A DNA stretch of 64,000 nucleotides from Stropharia rugosoannulata (GCA_028532985.1 JANCIK010000001.1:4464001-4528000); one strand, 5' to 3'. Shown: positions 22,612-33,762, counted from the stretch's first letter. Notes: generated by a model not told the origin, from the sequence alone. Made by a program: numbers and translations.

Positions 22612-23400
22612 GTTAATTGAAGTGATGTATATAGCTTCATGTATATATTGAATAGCATTGCTTGGTCCGACGTGTGTTTAAGTGCTTAGGGATCACTAAC
22701 ATGTGAATTACTTGAGACCGAAGATTCTTGAGATAATGTTTATTATCATCAAGTTTTGTGTGAATGAATGCCAAATGTAGAAGTCTTTATCGCCGATGAT
22801 GGTCATGACATGGAATTGATACCACAGATCACTAAGGGTTAAATGAAGTTATCGCCGATGTATCATTTTTTCTCTCTCATTGCATAAATCCTGATAATAA
22901 TCAGCCAGAATGTAGAGTTTATTGCCGGCCATCAATGTGACTGTTCATTGTCAACTCTATTTCCGTGATTATTTATTATCGCCGCACCTTAAAAAAGCAT
23001 CAACGCGCTGATGATAGTGATTGATCGCCGATCGTAAGCATTTTTATCACCGTGATGCAATAATTGCTTCAAATTTGTGACCAATTCTACCGCCGACTGC
23101 TAAACATTTTTTAAATTTCCTACCATCCGTAATGAAAGTCATAGGCTCAATCGTAATACTGAAGTTCTTTCCATTCACAGAAGTCAAGGTGTTTTATTGC
23201 CGAGACCTATTTTATCACCGATATTCATTTTATCACTGAAATCTATTGTTATCGCCGATGTGTATTGTTATCGCCGCTGGTCAAGGTGTTTTATCGCCGA
23301 GACCTATTTTATTGCCGATATTCATTTTATCGCTGAAATCTATTGTTATCACCGATGTGTATTGTTATCGCCGATGCCCATTATCATCGCCGGGACCTAG
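22612..23400. repeat. Right-flank repeat region of the KDZ element (TCGCCGA-rich)
   Basis: Non-coding. From about 22780 on, copies of ATCGCCGAT and one-base variants recur every 15-60 bp in AT-rich sequence. They include two near-identical direct copies of a roughly 96-bp unit starting near 23189 and 23285. Each unit holds four to five of the words separated by TTTAT/TTGTTAT. Arrays like this close to an element end are what one expects for subterminal transposase-binding sites. Confidence 0.65.
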
Positions 23401-26400
23401 CTAGCGCTTGGCCCGAACACAGCTATAGTCCATAGCTCAAATTTAAAAGAACATGTTGGATCGTACCCTTTTTATTCCACCCATTCGGCCGCAGCAATTA
23501 TCGGATGATATTTTTGTACAATTGGTATTATGGTGGTCAATATAGGCAACTACTTTTATAAGACTTTCTAATTACATCGGCGGTGTACTAATTAGGCAGA
23601 GTTGTTTGAGAGATTGGGCGAGTTCTCCCGAGTCGACTCATTCGTACACATGGGGTCGTTCGCTGGACCGTGTCATTCACTGCAGTGTGGCGACACTACC
23701 TGTTGACTTGACCTGATACACTCACATTAAACCCGTAGCCGTGCACACAGGTGACAGGCCGTACTATCTCGGGACGACACAAGGGTGCCAATGCCCTGAC
23801 TCGAGAAGCTTGGAGCTCAAGCCAAGCGCATAACATGAAAAGCACAACTTGTGTTTGTTTAAAGTGATCCTGCGGCTGCACTTGCATACTAACCACAGTG
23901 TACTAGCTCACTTGCAAGAGATGTGGTCATCTCAGGTTCTCGTCAGGTTGGTTTAGATGTTAGCCCTGACATAACCCACCTTCTCCGTTTACTCAGTAAC
24001 GTAGCTGCGCTTCAGGACGAGCTTGAATTATTTCCGTGCATAATGCTGCATCTCATGAGCCCACAATGACACCTTTCACCTAGGAAGAATAGCCCTGGAG
24101 GCCCAGTATGCGTCAGCAATCTCTGAATTAAGAACACACAATCTAACTTACATTCTCTGGTGCCTTTGGACAGTAACAACGCTGATCTACTCAAACCGAG
24201 TACATTGAGATATGAATGGAATGCTCGCCCCGTAGCTGTCTGTGAGCTGAGGCACACGGCGAGCCAAACACCTGCTAAACTGCGTGCAAGTCAGCAAGGA
24301 GCAGTTTATCTGTGGGACGCAGAAAGCTCACCTTCGTTGTTAAGACCACTGCTACCTGTGAATTAGGACGAGCTGCAACCGTTCTGGCAAACATGTTGCC
24401 TCTGTGATTCCCTTGTCATTGACAGGCAGGCAGTCGCTGGTCCGTTTGATAGCGTTCCAGCCCGCACATTGTCAATGTCTTGTCGTTCAGAGTGGCGTCA
24501 AGCTCACCTGGGTCGTCACAGCCAGTGACGTGGACAGGGTCAAGCATGTCGAACCACGTCGTCCGCCTGCTGTATGCGGAAAGAGAGCTGAGGAGGGAAG
24601 ACTAGATGAGAAGAGCAGGGAACTGGGGAAATATCAGGTCAGTCATACAGCTTATATATGTTTTCAGACTGAGTGTACTTACTACCTGGTATGTGAGCGA
24701 AGCGAACATGGGAGTGTGAACGAAAGTACGGGCTCAGGGTCCTGCCTGTAGTGTGTCCACTTTGCTAAGCGAGTGCCGGATCCCTGGTCCCCTCCCCGCA
24801 TCGACCCTCAATCGTGGTTACTGTCCCACCATCTCTTATACAGTATTTTGAATTTCATTAATGTACTTACAGTATGTATTGCTAATAAATCATTCTATGT
24901 ATTCCAACTATCCCCCGGTATATTTTGGCACTAAGGTGCATATACATCTCCCTTCGTAACTCATTCTCAACTGAGTCTTTGCTCAGTCTTCAAATGTACA
25001 CAACAGACAAATGACACATATTCTTGAACTGTAAGAGTGCTTTGATTTCACTGGTAATTGAGGTACATTTTACGTGCAGGTGTTGTCCTGGCATGCATGC
25101 GGCATTCCTGAATTGGGCGGTACCCCAACCAAACTTTGTGAACCCAATCTCTAATTTACAAGTGTCAGTTGGCGGGATTCAAGCTGTTCACTGGTACGTA
25201 AGTGTTAGCGGGCATGCTCGGTACCCAAACTATTCAATAACAGTTTCCGTGGAGAATATGCGGAACGGGATGCGGGCATGGTACATGTCCCCCACTATCT
25301 TGTCCGCATCCCAGATGTAAATACTACAGTTTGTCCGGTACACAAGTTACAGCTATCGCCTAAATAAACATATTCAGTCTGTACAAGAAATACACAATAT
25401 GAAACATAATAGATAACTGTAGGGCAATGTTGATCTACAGACATATCTGAACGTTCAACGAAACATTTTTAATTGCGCCTGCCTTCTGGGTCGCATCACC
25501 AGGTTGGCACATTCGTGTCAAATACTACGGCAAGGTGAGAGTTCCCTTCAAAAATGGTGTTTTTGGATATGAATCAGAAAGGGAAGACGGGAGCGTCTGC
25601 AAAATAGCACAGTGGGCGCGCACTCATTCTGAGATACTGCGCTCAAATACTTCACATGCATGCATGTACTGGGGGTGCAGAGTGTTGATACAGTACCCCT
25701 AACTATTGGAAACGGGATAATACGTGCGGGAATACAGGAGCGCTCACCCTGCGCTCCTACGCACTAATCTTCCGTGAATTGGATACCAATTGCGCTAGCA
25801 GTCAGTCTACCGGGCATTGTTCGGTATCAGAATATCACGTTATCGGCTAGAATAAGCGAAGATTCCACGCACTTTTCTCTGTGGAATGGGACGAGAATGC
25901 GGAAGGGAGGAGGAGGTGTATGTGTCCCAGCATGTTCTGGGCTGCGAGGTCCGCGCACCCGCTGTGTATTGACTTTGACCTTCTCTCATGAGGTGGGTAA
26001 GCCATATTTAAATTACAATCACTGTGTGCTATGCACGTTTATCTATATTTTCTAATATCAAGCAAATGCGTGTTTCTACACAGGTACCTGCTATGTTCAC
26101 TCATCTCTGCACAATTCCAAAGGTTACCTATAGCTTCCATAAATATCCTGTGTGGTTTAATTTTGAATACATGTTATTTTAAACGTGCGTGGCTCAGTGC
26201 GTGTTTTGCAACACACAGCGCGCTTGAGCCGTGCTCGCAAGCGCACGCGACGCTCCTGCTCTACAGCTGCCTAGCTCATCGCCTCATATCTAAATATAGC
26301 TTATGAGTGCCTACTGGAAGCAGCTGGGAACGGGAATTTATGCAGAAACCAGTATATTTCGTGCTATGCAGTCTTACGCATATGTAAGTTCCAAGACCAC

Positions 26401-27640
26401 GGGGTGAGTGAAAAGCTCCGAATACAAACCGAAAATTCCTCGCTTAACTCACAGCCTCAGGGTCCCGCGAGCTACGGGCTTTAATTTGCAGTCTCTGTAC
26501 AAGAAAAGAGGGGGGGAGGAGCTGAGCAGGGAACTATGCAGCATGCTCTGTTCCAGCTGTAGTTTATGTCCGGGTGGACACATTAACATGCTCCTGTACA
26601 TTGAATGTGCGGTGTAAGTGCATTGTAACTGATATAATAATTACATAGGCTCCTTTGTACCCATATATAGTATCTATGCAGCTGTATGTATAGACTCCCC
26701 TCACCCGTGTACATACCAAATTTGAATACATGACTCTTGACTATACACAAAATCGGGGCTTTTGTTATATGTCTGTCTGTAGAACTGTAGGTATATTACA
26801 TGTATTTATTCGATATATAGAATAAATCTACTGGACATTGCAGGAGGGGGCAGGGCGCCCCTAAGCGGAGAGCGGCAAAGTGCCGGACCTAGCGTGTGAA
26901 CTAAACATACACCGCTCTTTCTTGTCCCGCAATCATGCCAGCACACATACTACAGCCAAATATAAGTATGTTGTAGGCCCACTCTCATTCAAGTGCCCAC
27001 TCACCATGCTGCCAGTCTGTCTGCTTTGGGGTATGTCGTGCTACATGTTTGTTTGCTGTACATGACTGACTCGTTCGACGTCTAGACGACCTCGGTACTT
27101 GAAGCCCGCCCCACTGAACTGATCTGCAGTGAGCCATTGCACTCCCAACCAGCAGACAATGCTAATGCAAAAGGGAAGCAGTGACAACACGGGTAAGTCA
27201 TAATCCTCTCTGAATTCTTATGTTGACTACACGCTGCAGTAGCCCTGGCAACTTCTGACTCCCAAGAGCGTCCCAAGTAGATGTCTGCAAGCTCGAATCT
27301 TCACAATGTGACTGTCAGGCCCCCGGCCCCCAGAGAATATGTCTCCAGCAATGCAGAAGACTTACCAGAGACACCACGTCGACAAGAGCCGCCGCCCGCT
27401 GCCTCACCATGTTGTTTGCGCGTCCTGCAAGTGCCAGCACACAGCAGGCCCATGTCCATTCATGACACAGTGATGCACAGCAGTAAATGTCATTTGCATG
27501 CAGAAGTCGATGCCCCATGGTAAGTGGCCCCCGCAACTAAAGAATAACGACTGTTCTCTTTCATAGGTACATCGCACACCTGCTCACCACATCACTTATA
27601 TTTAAATTCCTTTTTGTAGCACAAATTAACGCAGAATACA
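23401..27640. other. Gene-poor region, no recognisable gene
   Basis: Only short unrelated open frames on both strands, and no domain is recognised in any of them. Base composition swings between AT-rich (24830-25000, 26640-26840) and mixed. Sequences around 25120-25320 and 25770-25960 share short interrupted blocks (GGGCAT-x-TCGGTA, GTGGA-x-ATG-x-GAATGCGGAA), suggesting old duplicated repeat DNA. Probably decayed transposon debris. Confidence 0.4.
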
Positions 27641-28860
27641 CTATGTGCGACGTATACACGGCCCGAGACGACATATCGACTTCCCGCAATCAGCTTCCCG
27701 CCAACTATCCATTCTCAACATCTATATCTCTGGGGTCAACGCCCCGCGGCGAGCGGCACCCAACCTAGATGGGTATATGTCAATTTCGCGGGGGAGGCAC
27801 AGCGCGAGAGCACAGCGCCGACACAAGTAACTGTAAGTCCCTTGTCTCTTGTCCATTGTATTTTCTTTTTAATATTTTCTCCAGTGCGGTGTCCTACCCT
27901 GTTCTCTAATATGATTACAAGCACAACCCACCCATTCACGCCCCGACACCATATATTGACTTCCGGCAATCGCTCTCCCACTGACAACCTCAGATATCAA
28001 GCGGGGGACACAGAACATTGCCCCAAGGAAGACCTTTCTTTTGGGGTCCATGCCTCACAGCGAGCAAAACATGAGGTGGAGGAGTAAATGCTGTGTTGTA
28101 CGAGGGAGGTGTAGCGTGAAGCACCGTGCCGACACAAGTAACTGTAAGTCCCTCGACTCTTGTCCATTGTATTTTCTTTTTGATATTCTGTACACCACAG
28201 TATCATAATCTGTTCTGTGATGCGATTACTATACACATAACCCACCCATTCACGCCCCGACACCATATATCGACTTCCGGCAATCGCTCTCCTGCTACCC
28301 ACCTCAGATATCGAGCGGGACACATAACATTACACCAAGGAAGACACATTTCTTTCGCGGTCCATGCCTTGCAACGAGTGGAACATGCGCTGGAGGGGTA
28401 AATGTCGTCTTGTACGAGGAAGGTGCAGTGCAAAGCGCTGCGCCAACACAAGTATGTGTAGTAGTCTTCATATCTCCTTGTATTGGCTCTGTACTCTCTG
28501 TACATGCCCATACTAGACGTATCGAGCACCATCCGCTGCCTGTATTGTATATAGAATGTCCTGTTTCCTTGATCCAATATATTGACTTTCTGCAAACAGT
28601 TTCTTGTCACCCTTATTTTGGAGGATTTACTACCACACTGTGTTCTGGATCATGCCCCGCGGCGAGCAGAGCGTTTGGATGCAGGTGCGATATACATTGC
28701 AAGCAGATCTTATTATATATTAGATTTCCCGCAAACAGCATCCCTCCACCCTCATGTTGGACAATATTGGGTCTATTCCCCGCGGCTAGCGGGAGAGTTA
28801 TGTACTGTGTGCTACTTAGGGGAGCTACATGTGCATGCAGGTACATGGCACAAATTTGAG
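27640..28860 (+). repeat. Tandem satellite with ~311-bp units
   Basis: ACACAAGTAACTGTAAGTCC occurs at 27820 and 28132, and a variant (ACACAAGTATGTGTAG) near 28446, giving a period of about 311 bp. Each unit shares ACCCACCCATTCACGCCCCG, a CGACTTCCGGCAATCGCTC segment and CTTGTACGAGG-type ends. More diverged units flank them: upstream 27640-27820 (CGACTTCCCGCAATCAGC) and downstream 28560-28860 (GACTTTCTGCAAACAG, GATTTCCCGCAAACAGC, CCCCGCGGCGAGC). Small open frames in it are repeat shadows. Confidence 0.7.
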
Positions 28861-29003
28861 CGGGGTTTGACGCAGAAAGAACGGACATGTGCCTTGTGTT
28901 ATGTGGATGAGAACTGGAGATGCAAGGGATCCACAATAATAATTACATAGACTTGTTTTAAATATTACAACAGAGTTTAAAGAGTCGTACCTGGAAGAGC
29001 CGT

Positions 29004-30215
29004 TGAGAGGTCTACTGCGTAGCTAGACTCGAAATCGCGAAACACAACACACACACACACCCAGCAGAGCGAGATCCTATCCCTTAGATCGAGCGAATGC
29101 CCTCAACTAAATGGTAGTATAATCTATGCTCTGCTCTGGTTCCCGTTCTGGGCGTGCGATGCGCGCACCTCGTGTCCTCTAGTCTTTGTAATAGCAAGTA
29201 GTGCCTGCAAGTTCGTTTGTAAGGAGGGGTTTAATTCTAGTAAATCTCGGATAGAGCCCGGTTGCTAGTGGCGTGCGCAAAGCAAAATGATAAATGAAAT
29301 AAGTTGTTTTTTAGCGAACGGCTTCGCTGCACGCACTTCCGGGTCCGGTGACCTCGTACGATGCGCGGACTCTCCAAAGTCCAATAATCCAAGACTCTCC
29401 AAAGTCTTTCACCCGGCGGTGCAGTCTCACAGTCTAAACACTACAGTGCGAGTTTCTGTACACGGTTGTACTGACTCCTCACTGAGCTCTCCAAATGACC
29501 CGGTGGTCAGAAGCTATCCAAAACTCCTATGATTCACAAACACTTCACAGTTAAAACCCTAACAAAAGCTAAACACAGCCCACTGACGGCCTGGGACAGA
29601 ACCCAGCACACAGATCTAGTGGGTAGACAATTGCTTAAATTACTATAGACAAGGATACAGGTTTATATGCGATGCACGCATGTGTACTAATAATAAGGTA
29701 AAGTAAATACTAGCAATGCGCGGCCAAAGGTCCACGCATTGCATCCGGGCTTCCCTTCGAGTGTCCTGATCCCTTGGCATTCGCTGCGCGCATGTCGTTC
29801 ATTCCCTCGGGCTTTTGCGCATCTTTTGATGCGCGCCGCCACGGTCACATGATGTGTGGACTTAGGCAAATCTTGCCTTTGCGATGCACGCACATGAGAT
29901 GCGCACACAGCCCTTCACACCGCCCTTGGTACTCGCTCAGCTGTACTCACACCGCACTTCGCTGGTGCTTAACCATTCTACGCCTCTCCGATCGCTCGCA
30001 CGGATGACCAGACTATGCACTTTAGGCTTGTGCAGCTCGCTGACCGATCTCTCTCGCAATACAGTGCGCGCAGGCGCTTATAGTCATAAAGCGCGCTGAT
30101 AGCTATAGACTATGAGTCAGGCTCCACTCTAGTCCCTCTGTGTTTCCTGCACGCAGCTATACCACCAATGGGACTTCTGACTGTTTACACCTGTAGCCAA
30201 AAAGCAGCCCTATCA
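29004..30215 (-). repeat. 3' LTR (left copy) of the gypsy element
   Basis: 1212 bp, TGAGAGG...CCTATCA on the plus strand (TGATAGG...CCTCTCA in element sense). It differs from the other LTR by two transitions that I can see, both at CpG sites (near 29064 and 29095), and by a 14-bp segment plus two single bases around 29315-29350. It contains many TGCGCGCA-type words. Confidence 0.92.
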
Positions 30216-30236
30216 TCTCCCCCCCACTAAAATCTT
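30216..30236 (-). other. Polypurine tract (PPT)
   Basis: In element sense AGTGGGGGGGAGA abuts the 3' LTR directly; this is the plus-strand DNA primer site of LTR elements. It fixes the element orientation as minus. Confidence 0.8.
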
Positions 30237-30764
30237 GACTGTCCTCAGTCAATTTCAGATGCACGCATCGCATCCTCGATAGCAATTCACCAGGCTCCCC
30301 TACTTCCGTATTTACAGCCCAGCTACTGCCTTATGTGGTCCATTACGGCGCCTCTGTCCGAGTCACTATCTCTACCCAACCCTTTGGTTTCCTCTTTAGG
30401 TACCCCCCACCCCAATTTTCTCTACTAACTTATTTTAGACAACTGCCACCGCACTCATATGCGCATCGCGCTCCCCGCTGACTTCCTGCTTGGGTCATTT
30501 TCCTTGTCAGGCCCTTTTCTTTCCCTTTCCGGACCTTGTTGGACCTTCTTTCTCCGTCACGCTGTCCTAGCATATCGCCGGTAAGTTTATTCGACATGCG
30601 CTCATCGCCGTCCGCTTCTCTTATACCCCGAATTTTCCTTCGCTATTCTTTCCTGGGTATATAACAAGCTCCTCTGTCCCCCTCATTCTTTCTTTCTCTC
30701 GCTTCTCCGTCTCAACTCTTACAGCTTTCCTTACTTTTCTCTCACCTTGGACCATAAAAGTTTC

Positions 30765-32865
30765 ATGGCATTCCGCGGCGTTAGCAAATTACTCCAACTT
30801 CAAAAAGACGAGCGCACCCTCGACCGCGCAGATCACTTCCACCGCCTCCGTCCCATATTAGCTCAGTACGACGCCTTCGAGGACCTGGGTGCCCGTGACA
30901 AACTGGACCCCGAGGAAATCACCCAGTTCGTCTCCCTTTGTGAACAGTTCGGGCTCGCCGTCGAACGACATGTGCGCGCATTCCCTGTGGATGGCACTCA
31001 TCACGCGGGAACGCGTGAGCTGTGTCACTTGCTCTCTCTCTTGGCCACTGGCGATGACAACCCCGTTTTCGGATGGAGTTCTGAGGACATAACCCAGCGC
31101 GTGTTATGGTTCGCCGAGCCCGAGCCCGAGTTAAAACCCGTAAGTCCCCTTTTCATTTTCCTTATATTGTGCGCTCACGGTCCCTCTACAGCTAACTTCT
31201 TACAAGGTTGCTTTTGCTAGCGCCTTCCCTCCGTCTTGGTTGCCTGGGGCTCAGCCAGAGCCCCGACTTCAGTTCCTGCCCCTCGAGTCGTCCGAACACG
31301 ACGTGGAGATGCTGGGGCCAGAGGCGGAGGTGAGCGGCCCTACCAAAGCAATAGGCATGCCTCCGCCCGAGCAGATGCGTGCCTCGTCTACACCTCCACC
31401 CCCTTCCCCTGATCCCCCTTCTAGACCCCTCTCCCCCATCGTCGTCGATCTGACTTCTGCAGCGCCTACCAAACGTAAGCGCTCTTCTCCTGCCGCCCCT
31501 CCACCACCTTCTGCGCGCACCTCACCAGAAGTGGTTGATGCCCCTATCGCCGCTTCCGTTAAGCGTAAGCACACCGCACTTGTTCCCATCTCGTCGTTGC
31601 CCGTGCCTGCAGTGCCCAAGGTCAAGTGTGCGCGCAAAGACGCTGCCCAAACCGGTATGTGATCTTTCCCCAACTTTTGTCTCGTACTTAAATACCTCTC
31701 TAGCTGCCCCACAGGCTGTGGCTGGGCCTTCTAAGAAGCGTGCGTCGGCTCCTACTTCTTCTTCTGGTGCGCGCACCAAAGTCGTCCCCCTGGTCCCTTC
31801 TTCAAGCGGCGTGTCCGAGCTCTCCCGTCTCGAGGGAGTTGATTCCTCTAAGACTACCTATGAATCCACTTATCCTGTGTACAATCTGCTCCCCGGAGTT
31901 TACTCAGCTTCTCTGGCCTTAGCTGGCAAACCCCTTCCTGATGCCATTTCCATGGCTCAGCTCCCTTCTCAAAACCAATTAGAGGCTGCAGTTGTGGTAA
32001 GCTTTTCCTTTTCTTCTGGGTTGCTTCCTGTTGTTTTAACTTGTGTTTTATCTAGCCTGGGCTTTCCTGCTCTCTATGTGACCGCTCTTCCAATAGTTCC
32101 GGCAAGTTGGCACCACATCGCATATTCTGTTTGCTGTGCGGCCCTGGTAAAAAGTGCGCCAAATGCCGCCTCGATAGTCGGGGGCCTTGCTTTCAGGCAA
32201 TGACTGGTCCAGAACTCGACCGCGCCTTGGAGGGGTCTGCTGGTTGGCACCGCACATCCCCCGCCGGTGCGCGCATTCTTCTTTCTTACTTTATCCATTA
32301 CTGACTCGTTCTTTTAGAGCTGCGTGCATCGTTCGCTCGTCTCGAGGCCTACCGTCAACAGGCGCGCGCTGCGGAGGAGGCCCGTCGAGGCCTCGAGCGT
32401 CTACACTTTGCAGAGCTCATCCAGCTCGTGCAATTAGCTCAGGCAATGGCAGCGACCATGCCTACTAATGTTATCATTGGGTCTCGTTTTGCCGACTGTG
32501 AGACCTTTGATGCTCTCAGGTCCATGGATCTTACTGCCCTCTGCACTTTGTATGATGTGCTTTGCCAACCCTTGGATCCCGAGCGCCCCATTGACTTCGT
32601 TCCCCTCACTTCTTTCTATGATCCCGTGCATCCCCGTTTCGACCCTTCTAACTCTGAGTCCGCCGACCCATCGCCCACCACCACCAAAGCTGTTCCGCGC
32701 GCGCAGCGTGCTTCCAGTCCCGCCGCCTCCAAAGCGAGCTCCTCGAAAGGCAAAGGAAAAGCTCCCTCTCGTTCTTACAAGTCCGCGTCTGTGGTTCCTG
32801 AGTTGAGTCCCGAGGTCTCGGCTGGCGAAGAGGTTGGTAAAGAAGGCAATCATATGGAGGCCTGA
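30765..32865 (+). CDS. Antisense passenger protein A of the gypsy element: Cys-rich zinc-binding-like, 624 residues
   Basis: It runs opposite to gag-pol. Start ATG 30765 (MAFRGVSKLLQLQKDERTLD). Exons 30765-31139, 31207-31654, 31704-31996, 32056-32266 and 32318-32865 total 1875 nt and keep frame at every junction. Domain order: a helical N-terminal domain, a long Pro/Ser/Lys-rich linker with basic patches (PTKRKRSSP, SVKRKHTAL), a cysteine cluster of the form C-x2-C ... C-x2-C-x4-C-x2-C-R-x5-P-C (CSLCDR, CLLCGPGKKCAKCRLDSRGPC), then a coiled coil (ELRASFARLEAYRQQARAAE), and a low-complexity tail ending near SAGEEVGKEGNHMEA. The intron donor at 32267 is GTGCGCGC, the word scattered over the element. 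Unknown family; basic patches plus a zinc-like cluster suggest a nuclear DNA-binding protein. A promoter-like pyrimidine tract (TTTCTTTCTCTCGCTTCTCC) lies 60-80 bp upstream. Confidence 0.7.
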
Positions 32866-33165
32866 GTCTTGCTGCGGGGCGTGCCTTTTTAGCACTTGTT
32901 TTTATTTTGTACTTCTTTCTTTTTCCTTTCCTAACTATTCTATCTAGCATATGTAGAGTAGTTTTGTTTACTATTATATGCTTTGGAATTATCTTCTTGC
33001 CTCCTTCCTGTGTGATCCTAAGTGCTTTATTTTCTGTGGTAGTCCCTGAGCGAGTGCAAGTGCGATGCGTGCGATGCGCGCATATGAAAGACATGCATAC
33101 TTCTGCCCTGAGCTCCTGTGCTTCCTGCAGTATCTCCTTAAGCACCTAGATTTATCCCTGCTTGG

Positions 33166-33215
33166 CTAGGTCATCTCTCCCCCCCACTATAAATTCAACT
33201 GTCCCCAGTTGACAG
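33166..33215 (-). other. Internal second copy of the PPT region
   Basis: CATCTCTCCCCCCCACTATA followed by an AACTGTCCCCAGTTGA stretch repeats the arrangement at the 3' LTR boundary (CATCTCCCCCCCACTAAAAT followed by GACTGTCCTCAGTCAA). It lies 3 kb inside the element, between antisense genes A and B. Confidence 0.6.
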
Positions 33216-33232
33216 TTTCTTTACTGCCTTCC

Positions 33233-33713
33233 ATGACTCTCTGATACCAGCGCACCGCAGTCGCTCACCAGTTTACTGCTATATTGAGACAACTTGCCGT
33301 TCATGCGGAGCTCGCAGAGGACTGCAACAACAGCCCTTTTCACTTTCCTCTACAGTCTGCTCAGTCCCTCGTGCGCTCACTGGTAAAGTCCTTATGTTCA
33401 TGCAAGCGCTTCCTCTGCTGACGTTTTCCTCCAGGATCGCATTACACTGCCTTTGCGCTTTATCGATTTCAATCGCCAATTCCTGTCTTTAGTCATGACA
33501 ATCGTGTTTTACAAAGGCCGCGCTCAGTGCAGATTCAGCGATGATCATTTCGATGCGCGCATGCTCAGCAACGCCGCTCTTCACATTCTCGATCGGTACA
33601 GCCATCTTGGCATGCCTTTTCACAATCTCCCACCCTCGGAACCAACAGGGACCGCCATTCTAGACATAGATCCCGACGCTGCCCTTGTAGTAGATGATAT
33701 TAGCTACGATTGA
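33233..33713 (+). pseudogene. Antisense passenger ORF B of the gypsy element
   Basis: The reading frame runs RTAVAHQFTAILRQLAVHAE, then an in-frame intron (donor GTAAAG after 33383, acceptor CAG at about 33433), then DRITLPLRFIDFNRQFLSLV to the stop after VVDDISYD at 33713. The nearest upstream ATG in frame is 33233, but its fourth codon is TGA (33242-33244), where CGA would fit. Either translation starts elsewhere or the start is damaged. Unknown family. B and the following ORF C might once have been one gene, but I could not join them in frame. Confidence 0.4.
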
Positions 33714-33762
33714 GCCCGTGCACGGCTCTGATGGATCGTTTAGTGATATATATGATCCCTCA

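Larger units (their letters stand above)
9215..23400. mobile_element. Large KDZ (Kyakuja/Dileera/Zisupton) DNA transposon with passenger genes
   Basis: I group this 14-kb interval as one element. It contains a KDZ transposase, four other multi-exon genes with no host-gene look, and a right flank made of short repeats. The word TCGCCGA/TCGGCGA occurs at least 20 times by eye throughout coding, intronic and flanking DNA, while I found only three copies in the other 50 kb. KDZ elements of agaricomycetes are known to be large and to carry extra ORFs. The boundaries are inferred from where the motif begins and ends. A weak imperfect inverted repeat (TAGGTACCGGG at 9218, CCGGGACCTA at 23390) may be the termini, and I could not show a target-site duplication. 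The element is not intact: its transposase holds a TGA and an insertion. Confidence 0.6.

Noticed and set aside
24404..24751. Possible small gene in the gene-poor region
   Set aside because: No start context, domain or in-frame splice partners.
29004..30215. Small ORFs repeated at 29287-30099 and 43922-44701
   Set aside because: They are identical because they lie in the two LTRs; not genes.
611..33244. TGA as a sense codon (selenocysteine or altered code)
   Set aside because: The TGA codons occur only in transposon genes, host-like genes in the window end normally in TGA, and each fits a CGA to TGA mutation.
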